NCBI GenBank assembly: GCA_025350905.1
Contig: JANXWY010000055.1
Location: 1-34,629 of the forward strand
Direction of reading: 5' to 3'
DNA from: Verrucomicrobiota bacterium
GTDB lineage: Bacteria; Verrucomicrobiota; Verrucomicrobiia; Limisphaerales; JADLHS01
Length of the DNA stretch: 34,629 bases
Within the stretch, counting starts at the first letter, position 1. Each line of letters opens with the position of its first letter. The translations under genes and the position numbers were made by a program. The notes under the pieces are model-generated. The model did not search any database and was not told where the DNA came from. It worked only from the letters and a program-made list of their open reading frames with translations. Below are positions 7,927 to 16,574 of this stretch, piece by piece.

Positions 7927-9051
7927 TCAAATCGCCGGCGCGGCGAGAAACGGATGGGTGGCGGTGCCGCGTTGGCCTTCGGCACGCAAATCCACTTCGC
8001 GTCCTTTCCAACTCGCCACCCCCACGTGCTTCAGCCTCCCGAGCTGCCAGCGCCACGAGATCCCGTAGAACGGATTGTTCGTCGGCCAGAACGAAATAAA
8101 ATCCAGCTTTGCCGCTCGGGCCATTTCGATGGCGCGCGCGATATGCTGCGGATGATCATTCCAATTGAAGAGCAGATATTTCCACTCGAGGATGGGTTGC
8201 GCCAAACCCCGCGCGTTCCGGTATTCCGCCATCGCTTGCATCGCGGCATACGCTTTCGTGAAACTGCCGCGATGCATGTATTTCTCGGACATGGCATCGG
8301 TGACGCCATGCACGGAGAAAAAAATGTGGCTGAAATTCAAGGCCGCCTCGCGCTTGGCGTCCGTGTTCAACAGCACGCCATTCGTGGAGGTGACGATCCG
8401 GCAATCGGGATTTTTCCTTCGTAACAGCGGCAGCTCCTGGCCAATGGTCGGCGAAAGAAAGGGCTCGCCCAGGTTCAGATAAAAGATCTGCTTCATCCCC
8501 AACTGCCGCATGAGTTCCGCCATCTGCTCCATGTCCGCCAGGGACATCTGCAGTTGTTGATCCACCCGGAGCCCCGCCGCGGTTTCGCGCGCGCAACCCG
8601 TGCAATCCACGTTGCAGCGGACAGTGTTTTCCAAAAGCATGCCCCGATGCGGGAGTCGGATCGCGGGCGGCTGGGCATCGCGCGCCGGCAGCCGCTTTAA
8701 GTCACCACAACGGGTGCAGGTGGGGATGGGCATCTTGCCGCGGGCCAGTTCGTCGCGAAGTTTCTGCGCCACCGGGCCGAAGTAGATTTCCTCGAAGGTA
8801 TTCTTGCGCAAATCGCCCATGTGCCCCGCTCCATCGTAGTCCTGACAGTTACAGGAAACCGTGCGATCCGAGTTGATGGTGATGTTGTATTCCGATTCGC
8901 CGTGCAGGGCGCCGCAGTAGTAGCCACGCCCCGTGAGTTTGGCCTGCCATTCATATTTCCACCCGAGTATCTTGCGGATCCAGTCACTGACGACCCAGTT
9001 GAAACGTGCTTTGGGTTTAAGCCGTTTGGCCGGATTCTGCAGAGTTGCCAT
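7927..9051 (-). CDS. Radical SAM protein with N-terminal SPASM-like domain (reversed domain order)
   Basis: A 374-residue putative Fe-S enzyme. The radical SAM motif is C146-x3-C150-x2-C153 (CNVDCTGC), followed by the glycine-rich LNLGEPFLSP and a strand FFSVHG, which fits a radical SAM core from about 140 to 350. Before it, residues 46-115 look like a SPASM auxiliary-cluster domain: C46, C67-x-C69, the GDLRKNTFEEIYFGP stretch, and C112-x2-C115. SPASM domains normally follow the core, so the order is reversed. Family members modify peptides or other substrates by radical chemistry. The start codon is uncertain: the ATG at 9051 overlaps the preceding Fe-S flavoprotein gene by 35 bases, and an in-frame ATG at 9075 is an alternative. 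Being last in the redox operon, it may mature or serve one of the other proteins. Confidence 0.82.
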   Translation of the reverse strand: MATLQNPAKRLKPKARFNWVVSDWIRKILGWKYEWQAKLTGRGYYCGALHGESEYNITINSDRTVSCNCQDYDGAGHMGDLRKNTFEEIYFGPVAQKLRDELARGKMPIPTCTRCGDLKRLPARDAQPPAIRLPHRGMLLENTVRCNVDCTGCARETAAGLRVDQQLQMSLADMEQMAELMRQLGMKQIFYLNLGEPFLSPTIGQELPLLRRKNPDCRIVTSTNGVLLNTDAKREAALNFSHIFFSVHGVTDAMSEKYMHRGSFTKAYAAMQAMAEYRNARGLAQPILEWKYLLFNWNDHPQHIARAIEMARAAKLDFISFWPTNNPFYGISWRWQLGRLKHVGVASWKGREVDLRAEGQRGTATHPFLAAPAI

Positions 9052-10651
9052 CCACGGAGGTTGCACCGCGGCCATTCGCAGCGGCAAGTTTCTTTTCCGC
9101 GAACACCAACGCCCCGGTCGGGCAATGCTGCACACATTCCGCGGCGACTCGCTCGAGCCCGGCTTCAACCTCAAGGCCAAACGGCGCGCTGATTTTTAAG
9201 TCAAAGCCACGGCCAATGAACGCAAGCCCCAGCGGCTCGGCGGCCATTTCGGTAAGCTTTACACAGATGCCGCACAGGATGCACTTGCCCGGTTCGAAGA
9301 TGATGCCGCCGGGCTGGAGCTGCTGTTCAAATGGTCGCCGTTCCGCCCGGAAGCGGCTCGCGTTCGCGCCATACGTCTGCGCGTAGTGCTGCAGCACGCA
9401 ATTGCCCGAGGAGCGGCAGTCGCAATGCAGGCAGCGCGACGACTCCACCGCCGCCTCCGGTCGCGTGTGCCCCGCGCAGCGATCGCACGGTGCCACGCTC
9501 CCGCCGCTGTGGGTGGAACGGATAAACGCCTTCAACTCGCCAGGATCGATCCGGCCCATGAGGCTGGAAAACGGTTTCTCGGGTCGCCGCGCCGGTTGGC
9601 CGCCCAAAAACCGATGAACACACTCGGCCGCCGCCCGCCCTTCCGCCATCGCCTTAACCAGTTGTTTCTGCGGCCGTACCGCGCTGCCGGCGGCGAAGAC
9701 CTTTTCCAGCGGCGTCTGGCAGGTGTTCGGATCCGCTTTGATCGAATTTCCCGCCAGCGCCAAACCCAACTTCGCGCCCTCCGCCGGGGCGAGTTCACCC
9801 ACGGTAATCAGGACGGCCTCAAACCCGCGCGCCAAACCTTCGGACGTGACGTGTTGGCCAAGTTCCACGCCAAATTTGAAATCAATTCCCAAGCGGGCGA
9901 GCAACGCCACTTCCCGGTCCAGCACGGCGACGGGCAACTGGTTCTCGCCCACGGCGCGCAACGATCCGCCCGCCTGCGCTTGCCGGTCGGCCACGGTGAC
10001 GCTGTGGCCTTCGCGCGCAAGATAGTACGCGGCCGCGAGTCCTGTCGGCCCCGCACCGATGATTACGACGCGCTTGCCCGTAGCCGGTTTGCGCGGGATC
10101 AGGTGCGTTTCCGGCTTCTGAAAATCCTGATCCGTGACGAATTTTTCCATGTCCCGAATTGCGGCCGGATCGTCCCAGTTGCCGCGCCGGCAACCTTGCT
10201 CGCAGGGATGATGACACAGCCGCCCCAGCACCCCCGCCAGGGGCAACGCCTGGCGCACCGTGGCAATCGCCTCGTCCCATCGCTCGGCCTCAAGGTGCCG
10301 CAGCATCAAGGGAATGTTCAGCATCAGGGGACACAGCCGGTGACACGGCGAAAGACAATCGCCCACGTGATCGCTAAACAATAACTCGAGCGCCGTGCGC
10401 CTCGCTTCGTGAACTTCCTCCGTCTCGCTTTCGATCACCATGCCCGGCGTGACCTTGGTGCCGCACGATGGAACGAGCTTGCCGTTGAGTTTGACGAGAC
10501 AGACCTGGCAGGTGTTGAGCGGTCCGCACTTTTCCAGAAAACACAAGGTCGGGATATCAATCGCCAGCTTGCGGGCGGCGGTCAACACGCTTTCGCCCGG
10601 TTGCACGGCGACCGGGCGGCCGTCGATGCTGATGGTGAACGAGTCGCTCAT
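9017..10651 (-). CDS. Fe-S flavoprotein: NuoG-type [2Fe-2S] + GltD-like FAD domain + ferredoxin domains
   Basis: A 544-residue cytoplasmic electron-transfer protein. Order: [2Fe-2S] ferredoxin domain of NuoG type (C37, C48, C51, C63); a GltD-type Fer4_20 domain (C99-x3-C103-x3-C107 and GRLCHHPCEQGCRRG, C146-C154); a Rossmann FAD motif (IIGAGPTGLAAAYYL, 198-211); a shortened remainder; then NuoG-like cysteines (RCLHCDC...GNC, about 407-418) and a final ferredoxin region (C457, C460, C463, C506, C510). The second, NAD(P)H-binding Rossmann motif normally found in GltD is not visible. No molybdopterin or H-cluster domain follows. Its ATG overlaps the stop of the NuoEF fusion gene as ATGA, so the two probably form one complex, with NADH entering at NuoF and electrons passing through this protein. 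The partner or final acceptor is unknown. Confidence 0.87.
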   Translation of the reverse strand: MSDSFTISIDGRPVAVQPGESVLTAARKLAIDIPTLCFLEKCGPLNTCQVCLVKLNGKLVPSCGTKVTPGMVIESETEEVHEARRTALELLFSDHVGDCLSPCHRLCPLMLNIPLMLRHLEAERWDEAIATVRQALPLAGVLGRLCHHPCEQGCRRGNWDDPAAIRDMEKFVTDQDFQKPETHLIPRKPATGKRVVIIGAGPTGLAAAYYLAREGHSVTVADRQAQAGGSLRAVGENQLPVAVLDREVALLARLGIDFKFGVELGQHVTSEGLARGFEAVLITVGELAPAEGAKLGLALAGNSIKADPNTCQTPLEKVFAAGSAVRPQKQLVKAMAEGRAAAECVHRFLGGQPARRPEKPFSSLMGRIDPGELKAFIRSTHSGGSVAPCDRCAGHTRPEAAVESSRCLHCDCRSSGNCVLQHYAQTYGANASRFRAERRPFEQQLQPGGIIFEPGKCILCGICVKLTEMAAEPLGLAFIGRGFDLKISAPFGLEVEAGLERVAAECVQHCPTGALVFAEKKLAAANGRGATSVDGNSAESGQTA

Positions 10652-13281
10652 TTCATCTCCACCGCGTTATGCGGGCACACCAGCCGACACGTGTCGCAAC
10701 GCGTGCATTTCGCATCATCGATCACATGCTGCGCGTACGGCGTCGTCGGAATTGCGTCCACCGGACAATGCTGCGCGCAGAGCGTGCAGCCGGTGCAATC
10801 GCCATTGATCGTGTATTTGATCAGGGTGGTACATTTGCGCGCGGGACAACGCCCGGCCAGGTGCGCCTCGTATTCGTCACGAAAATAGCGCAGCGTCGAC
10901 AGCACCGGATTGGGCGCGGTTTTGCCCAGGCCGCAGAGGCTGCCCGCCCCGACCTGCACCGCCAGCCGCTCCAATTCTTCCAGCTGCGGCCGGGTGGCTC
11001 TACCGGTGCAAAGCCGGTCCAGGATGTCGAGCATCCGCTTCGTGCCGATGCGGCAGAACGTGCACTTGCCGCACGACTGATCCTGCGTGAACTGCAGGAA
11101 GTAGCGCGCGATGTCCACCATGCAGCTCGTATCATCGAGCACCACCAGTCCGCCGCTGCCCATGATCGCGCCCACCTCGCGCAAGGACTCGAAATCCACC
11201 GGCGTGTCCGCGAGGCGCGCCGGCACACAACCCCCGCTCGGCCCGCCAATCTGCACCGCCTTGAACCGTCGCCCGGCCGCCGCCCCGCCGCCAATTTCCT
11301 CCACGATCTCCCGGATCGTCGTGCCCATCGGAACTTCGATGAGTCCGCCGCGGCGGATCTTGCCCGCGAGCGCAAACACCTTCGTGCCTTTGCTCTTGGC
11401 CGTGCCGATGGCCGCGAATTTCTCGGCGCCGTTCCGCAGGATCCACGGTACCAAGGCGAGCGTCTCGACATTATTGATCAGGGTCGGCTGCTCCCATAAC
11501 CCGGCCTGTGCCGGAAACGGCGGGCGCAACTTCGGCATGCCGCGCTCGCCTTCGATCGAAGCAATCAAGGCGGTCTCTTCGCCGCAAACAAACGCGCCCG
11601 CGCCTTCGAAGACCGAGAGCTTGAGCGGATAACTCTGCGGTTGCCCTCCATCCGGCTTCGCCACCCGCTCCCCCTGGGTTGGGGCGAGGGGTGCCCCGAC
11701 ACCGAGCAAACTTTCGCCCAGCCAGCCGCGTTGCTCGAGCTGGGCAATCGCCGCCCGGACGCGCTTCACGGCCAGCGGGTATTCGTGGCGAATATAGAAA
11801 ATCCCTTCCCGCGCGCCGACGGCCACCGCCGCAATCGCCAGTCCTTCAATCACGCGAAACGGGAAGGACTCGAGGATCATCCGATCCATGAAGGCGCCCG
11901 GATCCCCTTCGTCGCCGTTGCAAATGACGTATTTGGTATCGTTGGTTTGTTGGGCGACCACGCGCCATTTTTGTCCGGACGGAAATCCCGCGCCACCCCG
12001 CCCGCGTAGCCCGGACTTCTCGATGGTCGAGATGATTGCTTCCCTTGTAGCAGCCGACGTCAGGAGGCTCTGAGTGATTTTTGAAGTGTGTGTAGCCTCG
12101 CCCTCACCCTGACCCTCTCCCCCGGGGAGAGGGGACAGCTTTCGTCTGCTCTGACTTGTTCGTGAGTCGCATGAGCTATCGCCGACACTCGATTGCTCAA
12201 AAACCGACGAAGGATTCTCCCTCTCCTGGGGGAGAGGGCCGGGGTGAGGGCGGGCCAATAACTCGGTCCCCAAGCACCGCGCCAGCGCCGCGAAACCATC
12301 GTGCGCCAGATACTCATCCAGGTCCAATGGATCAAGCTTGCCAAAATGTTCGGTGGCGATGTGCACTTGCTTGTCCAAAAACGCCCGCACCGCCGGGTCC
12401 CGCTTGCTCATCGAGAAATGCTGCACGCTTCGTTGTTCAGTCGGAGCGTCGAGCAGCAGGCTGTCCAACACGCGCGTCCAGACGCGGCGGGCCTGTTGCA
12501 CTAACCCGCGCGGCTGGAAATGGCGTTGCACGAGCGCTGCCGCATGCTCCGGGGAAAGCCCGGCGTAAAATTCGCCTTTGCCCGCCGCGGTCGTAATCTC
12601 GATCATGGGCGTCCGATGACACATCCCGACGCAGCCGACCCGCTTCACCGCCACGTTCACGCCCCCCGCTTCCGCGCTCTCCCGGAGGGCGTGAAATAAA
12701 CGGTCGCTCCCTTTCGCCATGCAACACGAGCCCAGCCCGACGTGAATTTCCGCCCTCACCCCAGGCCGGTGCTCGCCCTGGTCTTCCGTGGATTTCACCG
12801 CCGTCGCCGTGGCCAGGTTCGCCAGAAAATCGCGCATCAATTCGGGCACTTTTTCCGCCGTGGTGTAACCCAACGTGGATTCACCAATCCGCACCACCGG
12901 GGCCAGCGTGCAGGTGCCCAAGCAAGCCACCGGTTCAATGGTGTACTGGCCGGCACGATCGGTGTCGGCGCCGTTCGGAATTTGCAGGTGCCGGCGGAGC
13001 GAATCCTCGACCCGCTCCGCGCCCGCCACATGGCAGGCCGTGCCTCGACACACGCGCACGACATGTTTGCCCGTCGGCTGCATCCGGAACATGTCGTAAA
13101 ACGACGCCACGCCGGCGACAGCCGCCGGCGTGATGTCCGTGGTCAAGCACACGCGGCGCAAGGCTTCCTCCGGCAGATAGCCGTAACGCTCCTGCAATAT
13201 CTGTAAGATCGGGATTAGCGCCTCGGGTTTTCGCCCCGCGCGCGCCACCGCCGCATCCGCAATGGTCAGGTCAATGGGCAT
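10648..13281 (-). CDS. NuoE-NuoF fusion: NADH-oxidising diaphorase subunit with C-terminal 2[4Fe-4S] ferredoxin
   Basis: An 877-residue cytoplasmic protein like the NADH module of NAD-linked hydrogenases, formate dehydrogenases and complex I. Residues 1-155 are NuoE-like (C78, C83, C120, C124). About 178-255 is a second thioredoxin-like [2Fe-2S] domain (C186/C187, C217, C221). The NuoF part has the FMN/NADH elements GLRGRGGAGFPSGQKW (425-440), NGDEGDPGAFMDR (455-467) and GAFVCGEETAL (562-572), and the [4Fe-4S] ligands C737, C740, C743, C783. Residues 829-869 are a two-cluster ferredoxin. Two stretches (about 343-413 and 528-549) do not belong to NuoF and are translated palindromic repeats. 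They sit before the FMN motif and in a loop before the second NADH motif, and the frame is kept. The gene is coupled by ATGA to the Fe-S flavoprotein gene. No dedicated catalytic subunit is nearby. Confidence 0.92.
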   Translation of the reverse strand: MPIDLTIADAAVARAGRKPEALIPILQILQERYGYLPEEALRRVCLTTDITPAAVAGVASFYDMFRMQPTGKHVVRVCRGTACHVAGAERVEDSLRRHLQIPNGADTDRAGQYTIEPVACLGTCTLAPVVRIGESTLGYTTAEKVPELMRDFLANLATATAVKSTEDQGEHRPGVRAEIHVGLGSCCMAKGSDRLFHALRESAEAGGVNVAVKRVGCVGMCHRTPMIEITTAAGKGEFYAGLSPEHAAALVQRHFQPRGLVQQARRVWTRVLDSLLLDAPTEQRSVQHFSMSKRDPAVRAFLDKQVHIATEHFGKLDPLDLDEYLAHDGFAALARCLGTELLARPHPGPLPQERENPSSVFEQSSVGDSSCDSRTSQSRRKLSPLPGGEGQGEGEATHTSKITQSLLTSAATREAIISTIEKSGLRGRGGAGFPSGQKWRVVAQQTNDTKYVICNGDEGDPGAFMDRMILESFPFRVIEGLAIAAVAVGAREGIFYIRHEYPLAVKRVRAAIAQLEQRGWLGESLLGVGAPLAPTQGERVAKPDGGQPQSYPLKLSVFEGAGAFVCGEETALIASIEGERGMPKLRPPFPAQAGLWEQPTLINNVETLALVPWILRNGAEKFAAIGTAKSKGTKVFALAGKIRRGGLIEVPMGTTIREIVEEIGGGAAAGRRFKAVQIGGPSGGCVPARLADTPVDFESLREVGAIMGSGGLVVLDDTSCMVDIARYFLQFTQDQSCGKCTFCRIGTKRMLDILDRLCTGRATRPQLEELERLAVQVGAGSLCGLGKTAPNPVLSTLRYFRDEYEAHLAGRCPARKCTTLIKYTINGDCTGCTLCAQHCPVDAIPTTPYAQHVIDDAKCTRCDTCRLVCPHNAVEMK
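11635..11700. repeat. Palindromic repeat translated inside the NuoF domain (second insertion)
   Basis: The segment contains CTCCCCCTGGGTTGGGGCGAG-like imperfect palindrome material (about 11659-11697), of the same general type as the repeat at 12102-12254. It encodes residues about 528-549 (VGAPLAPTQGERVAKPDGG), which interrupt the otherwise normal NuoF sequence between WLGESLLG and the strand leading to GAGAFVCGE. Length is a multiple of three within the frame, so NuoF remains readable. Confidence 0.6.
12043..12255. repeat. Composite repeat insertion inside the NuoE-NuoF gene (about 210 bp, in frame)
   Basis: Two arms, 12102-12134 and 12218-12251, are imperfect inverted copies of each other (CCTCACCCTGACCCTCTCC against the complement of the CCGGGGTGAGG side), and each carries its own small palindrome around CCCTCTCC/GGAGAGGG. 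Next to the first arm, 12047-12074 is a half copy of the CCGACGT...AGGAGGC family. The whole stretch is translated as residues about 343-413 (ARPHPGPLPQERE ... LSPLPGGEGQGEGE ... SLLTSAATR), which is absent from ordinary NuoF proteins. It lies just before the FMN motif and does not break the frame. Confidence 0.75.
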
Positions 13282-13362
13282 GGCTTGCTTGCAACTTGCA
13301 AAATATAGGATGAAGCCGAGCCTTCGGGGCGCGGCGCCCCATTTGAGTCAAAGCTTCCCGCT

Positions 13363-15222
13363 TCATTTTGTCGGCTGCCTTTCCATGGCCAGGCACCACA
13401 GGTTCGTTGCCCCGCGCAGATAAACCCGGCCGTTCCCAAATGCCGGGCTGGCGTGGAAGGTGTCAGCGAATTTCGCGCGGCCCAATTCCTTGAACGCCCG
13501 GCCGGCCTCGAATAACAAGGCCTCGCCTTTGGTGCTGAGTACGAATAGCCGGTTGCCCACAATGGCCGGAGACGACTGCACTCCCAGCTCCAAATCCTTT
13601 TGCCAGATCTTTTTCCCGTCTTTGATATCAAAACACGTCAGCAGCCCGCTGGTGGTCACGGTGAAAACCAATTCCCCATTGCTCACCGGGCTCGTCACGT
13701 CCGGAGTGTTTTCCTCATTCGTCCACGCGACCTGTGATTTGGAAACATCGCCGGCACCGTCGGGACGCAGCGCGACAAGTTTACTCGATGGATTCACGAC
13801 CAGTACCAACCCGGCCGCAAAAATCGGTGAGGGCGTGATTTCGCCTTCCATCAATTCCGCCCGCCAGAGTTCCTTGCCATCGGCCAGCGCGTAACTGATA
13901 ACAAAAGGCAGGGCGAGCGTGAGGATCTGGGCTTTGCCCGCGGCCTCGAAGATAATCGGCGAAGCCCACGAGCCATGCGTGGGCTTGGTGCGCTCCCAGA
14001 GGGCGCGGCCGGTCGCACAGTCAAATGCCAGCAGTTTGGAGCCGCCGGGAGCGCCTTCATCTTGATCCAGCTGAACGACCAGTTTGCCCGGCCAGATCGC
14101 CAGCGAACTCGCGTGGCCATACATGTTCTTCGGCACGCCCAGAAATTTGGCCCAGGCCGGCGTGCCATCGAAGTTGAAGGCGGCGAGATCGCCGTTGGCA
14201 AACAGCACGAAAGCGCGCCGGCCATCCACGGCCATCGTGGCGGCGGCGTAACCGGTAGCGTCGGGAATCTCGGGCAGCGTGGCCGGGCTGCCGGGCACCT
14301 TCTCGACCACGCGCTGCCACAGCAGCTTTCCGTCCCCGGCGTCAAAACAAAACACTTCGCGTTTCTTCACGTCACCGCCGGAAAGGAAAACTCGATTGCT
14401 CCACACCACGGGCGAATTGAAACCGAGCGCCGGCACGGGTGATTTCCAGAAGAGGTTGCCATCGGAGGCTGCGTCAAAATTCCAGTTCCCGGCCGCTGGG
14501 GTCGCACCGCCGCCGTCCGGTCCCCGGAAGCGGGGCCAGTTGGCCTGAAACTCCGCCAGTGACGGCAAGGTTGAAGCGACGCCCTCGCTGCCGCCGCGCA
14601 GCTGGTTCAAGTCCCCGGCTCGATCTGACAACGGTGCCTGGCTCGTAAAGGTTAGCGCGAGCAGAACCGTGCCGACCAAGGCCCCGAGGCCCGCCACGGA
14701 CCAGCGTGCGCGAGCCGCCGCTTGCAGGGCCAGCGCTGGCGCGTCCGCCCGGCGCTGCGGTTGCGGAGGCTGCTGCGTCAGTCGCTGCCCGGCTTTTGCG
14801 GCCCAGAGCAGCGCGCCTACTCCGGCCACCAGCAGCCAGCCGCCCGTGACATTGAGGGCGAGCCGACGGAAATAGCGCTGGCGGAATTCGAGATCGAGCC
14901 GGCGGATTTCGCCGCGCAATAATTCATCCGCCGGGGCGGCCCGGAGTTTTTCCTTCAGCGCGAGCAGCTGCGGCGATTTCCACGGGTCATGCTCCGCCGC
15001 GATCTGGTGCTGGTAAAGCATCGCGGCACAAACGAGCCCGCAAAACGCAGCGACGATCCAGGCCGTGCGAGACAATGAACCAGCGTCTTGGAGTGCGGTG
15101 GCAGAGCGGAGCGACGACACCGCTTTTTCGCCGGGCGCCGGAACTGCCGAAGCCGGCGGGGCGCTTCGCTGCCCGGCGACTTCCGATTCGGCTGGCTCCG
15201 TTTTGACGTGGGAAGTCGTCAT
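13363..15222 (-). CDS. Membrane-anchored PQQ-like beta-propeller protein (three N-terminal helices)
   Basis: A 619-residue protein. Three helices at about 54-71, 122-143 and 174-193 are followed by a BamB/PQQ-like propeller beginning WPRFRGPDG at 229 and containing repeated blades such as LLAFDCATGRALWER and LTCFDIKDGKKIWQ. With three helices and a cytoplasmic N-terminus the propeller would be periplasmic. Nothing shows that PQQ is bound; no haem motif is present. The propeller may be a scaffold or a binding partner. The ATG at 15222 is chosen over an upstream extension because it overlaps the NapH-like gene stop as ATGA; codons before it are antisense-like. An 81-base gap containing a GGGGCG-CGG-CGCCCC hairpin (13327-13341) separates it from the NuoEF fusion. 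Confidence 0.85.
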   Translation of the reverse strand: MTTSHVKTEPAESEVAGQRSAPPASAVPAPGEKAVSSLRSATALQDAGSLSRTAWIVAAFCGLVCAAMLYQHQIAAEHDPWKSPQLLALKEKLRAAPADELLRGEIRRLDLEFRQRYFRRLALNVTGGWLLVAGVGALLWAAKAGQRLTQQPPQPQRRADAPALALQAAARARWSVAGLGALVGTVLLALTFTSQAPLSDRAGDLNQLRGGSEGVASTLPSLAEFQANWPRFRGPDGGGATPAAGNWNFDAASDGNLFWKSPVPALGFNSPVVWSNRVFLSGGDVKKREVFCFDAGDGKLLWQRVVEKVPGSPATLPEIPDATGYAAATMAVDGRRAFVLFANGDLAAFNFDGTPAWAKFLGVPKNMYGHASSLAIWPGKLVVQLDQDEGAPGGSKLLAFDCATGRALWERTKPTHGSWASPIIFEAAGKAQILTLALPFVISYALADGKELWRAELMEGEITPSPIFAAGLVLVVNPSSKLVALRPDGAGDVSKSQVAWTNEENTPDVTSPVSNGELVFTVTTSGLLTCFDIKDGKKIWQKDLELGVQSSPAIVGNRLFVLSTKGEALLFEAGRAFKELGRAKFADTFHASPAFGNGRVYLRGATNLWCLAMERQPTK

Positions 15223-16553
15223 GCTTGGAGCGGGGTTGCGACGGCCGCCGGGGTCGGAAGTTCGCTCGCCGGCGACTGGCCGAGGCGAACCAATTCCTGC
15301 GGGCACGAACGAAAACAGCGGGCGCAGGCGAAACACGCGCCGCGGTCCGGCTCGAAATCCGTGCGCCGTCTTTGCATTGAAAGACTCACCAGTTTCACGC
15401 CGAGGACCAAGCCCACCCAGCCGCCAAAGGCCACGCAGGCCAGCCAGAAGCGGTGGCGCAAGTCGGTCGCGGCTTTCATCAAAGCTTCCGGATCGCGCTC
15501 GGCACGCTGGAGGGAAAGGGTCTCGGGCGTCATCACGCCGTAATCCACCCGCGCCTGCTGTTGCTTGAGGTAACGCTCGGCGAGTTCAACCGTCGGATTG
15601 AGCCTGGCGACTGGTACGGCGAGGCGGCCGCCGAGCCCCGCGCCGCCCGCAATGAGCCCGGGCACGAGGAGGAGGAGCCAGCCCAGCCGACGGCGTTCGG
15701 GGGCGAGCAGCTTGGGTTCAACCGTGCCCGGCGAAGGCTCGCGCATCGCACCGAACGGACAGGCGTTCGCGCACAACTGGCATTGCGTGCAATAATCGGG
15801 GGTGACGCGCACGCGCCATTTCGAGACGAGCCCCGCAAGTTTGAGCAGCGCGCCATAAGGGCAAAGGAAGCGGCAATAAGGCCGGCCCACGAACAGGCCG
15901 AGGAGCAACGTGAGCGCCGCGAGCGCGACGAGCAGGCCCGGGCCGTTGAGCCGGAAGATCGGCACGATGGGATCGTAGCGACAGATGGGAAAGCCGGTGC
16001 CCGTGGCGGCGAAGGCAAGCCCGAAGCCAAGAAAGAGGAACGGTAAAACTCCCAGCGCGTGTTCGAGCCAAGCCGGGACCTTGACCGGTTTGATGAGCAG
16101 TAAATCCTGCAACGCGCCATGCGGACAGACCCCCGAGCAAAACGCGCGTCCGGCAAACAACGCAACGATGAGCGGCAGCGCGAAGAACGCAATGACCGTC
16201 AACGGCACGGTGTAGCCGGCATCGAACAGGCCGAGGATAATGTTTTGCGGCGCGCCAATCGCGCAGATACACCCTTGACGCCAGAAGCCGAAATACGCGA
16301 GCGAGAAAATCGAAAGCCAGAATAGTCCCCGGCGCGAGCGGTGTTTGTGGATGAGCCAAACCGCCAGTCCAAGGCATCCCGCCAGCACGGCGACGTCGGC
16401 GTATTGCAGCCAATCCGCGCGGGCGGCGGGCGTGGTGGTGACGGGCAGCTGGTGATTCGTCTCGCTGAAATCGGGCGGGGGAAAGCGGGGCTCGGCGAGG
16501 GAATTGAACGCCAGCAGCGCGAATGCTGCCAGCATGAATAGCGTCGCCTTCAT
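15219..16553 (-). CDS. NapH/NosR-like membrane-bound polyferredoxin
   Basis: A 444-residue membrane Fe-S protein. A signal/anchor helix (1-20) leads to a short periplasmic segment and further helices. Redox motifs: C95-x-C97 (FWRQGCICAIG), two C-x3-C-P motifs at 139-144 and 227-232 (CSGVCPHG, CRFLCPYG) as in the NapH/NosR/MauN group, one classical [4Fe-4S] set C255, C258, C261, C265, and a last set C407, C410, C413, C417 near the C-terminus. Such proteins pass electrons across or along the inner membrane between quinol or ferredoxin and periplasmic enzymes. A long upstream open frame (to 16985) is not coding; it reads through repeats and the NapG-like gene. The start at 16553 has no clear Shine-Dalgarno. 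The stop overlaps the next start as ATGA. Confidence 0.9.
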   Translation of the reverse strand: MKATLFMLAAFALLAFNSLAEPRFPPPDFSETNHQLPVTTTPAARADWLQYADVAVLAGCLGLAVWLIHKHRSRRGLFWLSIFSLAYFGFWRQGCICAIGAPQNIILGLFDAGYTVPLTVIAFFALPLIVALFAGRAFCSGVCPHGALQDLLLIKPVKVPAWLEHALGVLPFLFLGFGLAFAATGTGFPICRYDPIVPIFRLNGPGLLVALAALTLLLGLFVGRPYCRFLCPYGALLKLAGLVSKWRVRVTPDYCTQCQLCANACPFGAMREPSPGTVEPKLLAPERRRLGWLLLLVPGLIAGGAGLGGRLAVPVARLNPTVELAERYLKQQQARVDYGVMTPETLSLQRAERDPEALMKAATDLRHRFWLACVAFGGWVGLVLGVKLVSLSMQRRRTDFEPDRGACFACARCFRSCPQELVRLGQSPASELPTPAAVATPLQA

Positions 16554-16574
16554 TTTGCGGGTCGCGAAAAAGGG

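Noticed and set aside
9017-13281. [FeFe] hydrogenase or NAD-dependent formate dehydrogenase operon
   Set aside because: The NADH module is present, but no H-cluster or molybdopterin catalytic subunit lies in the window, so that name would go beyond the evidence.
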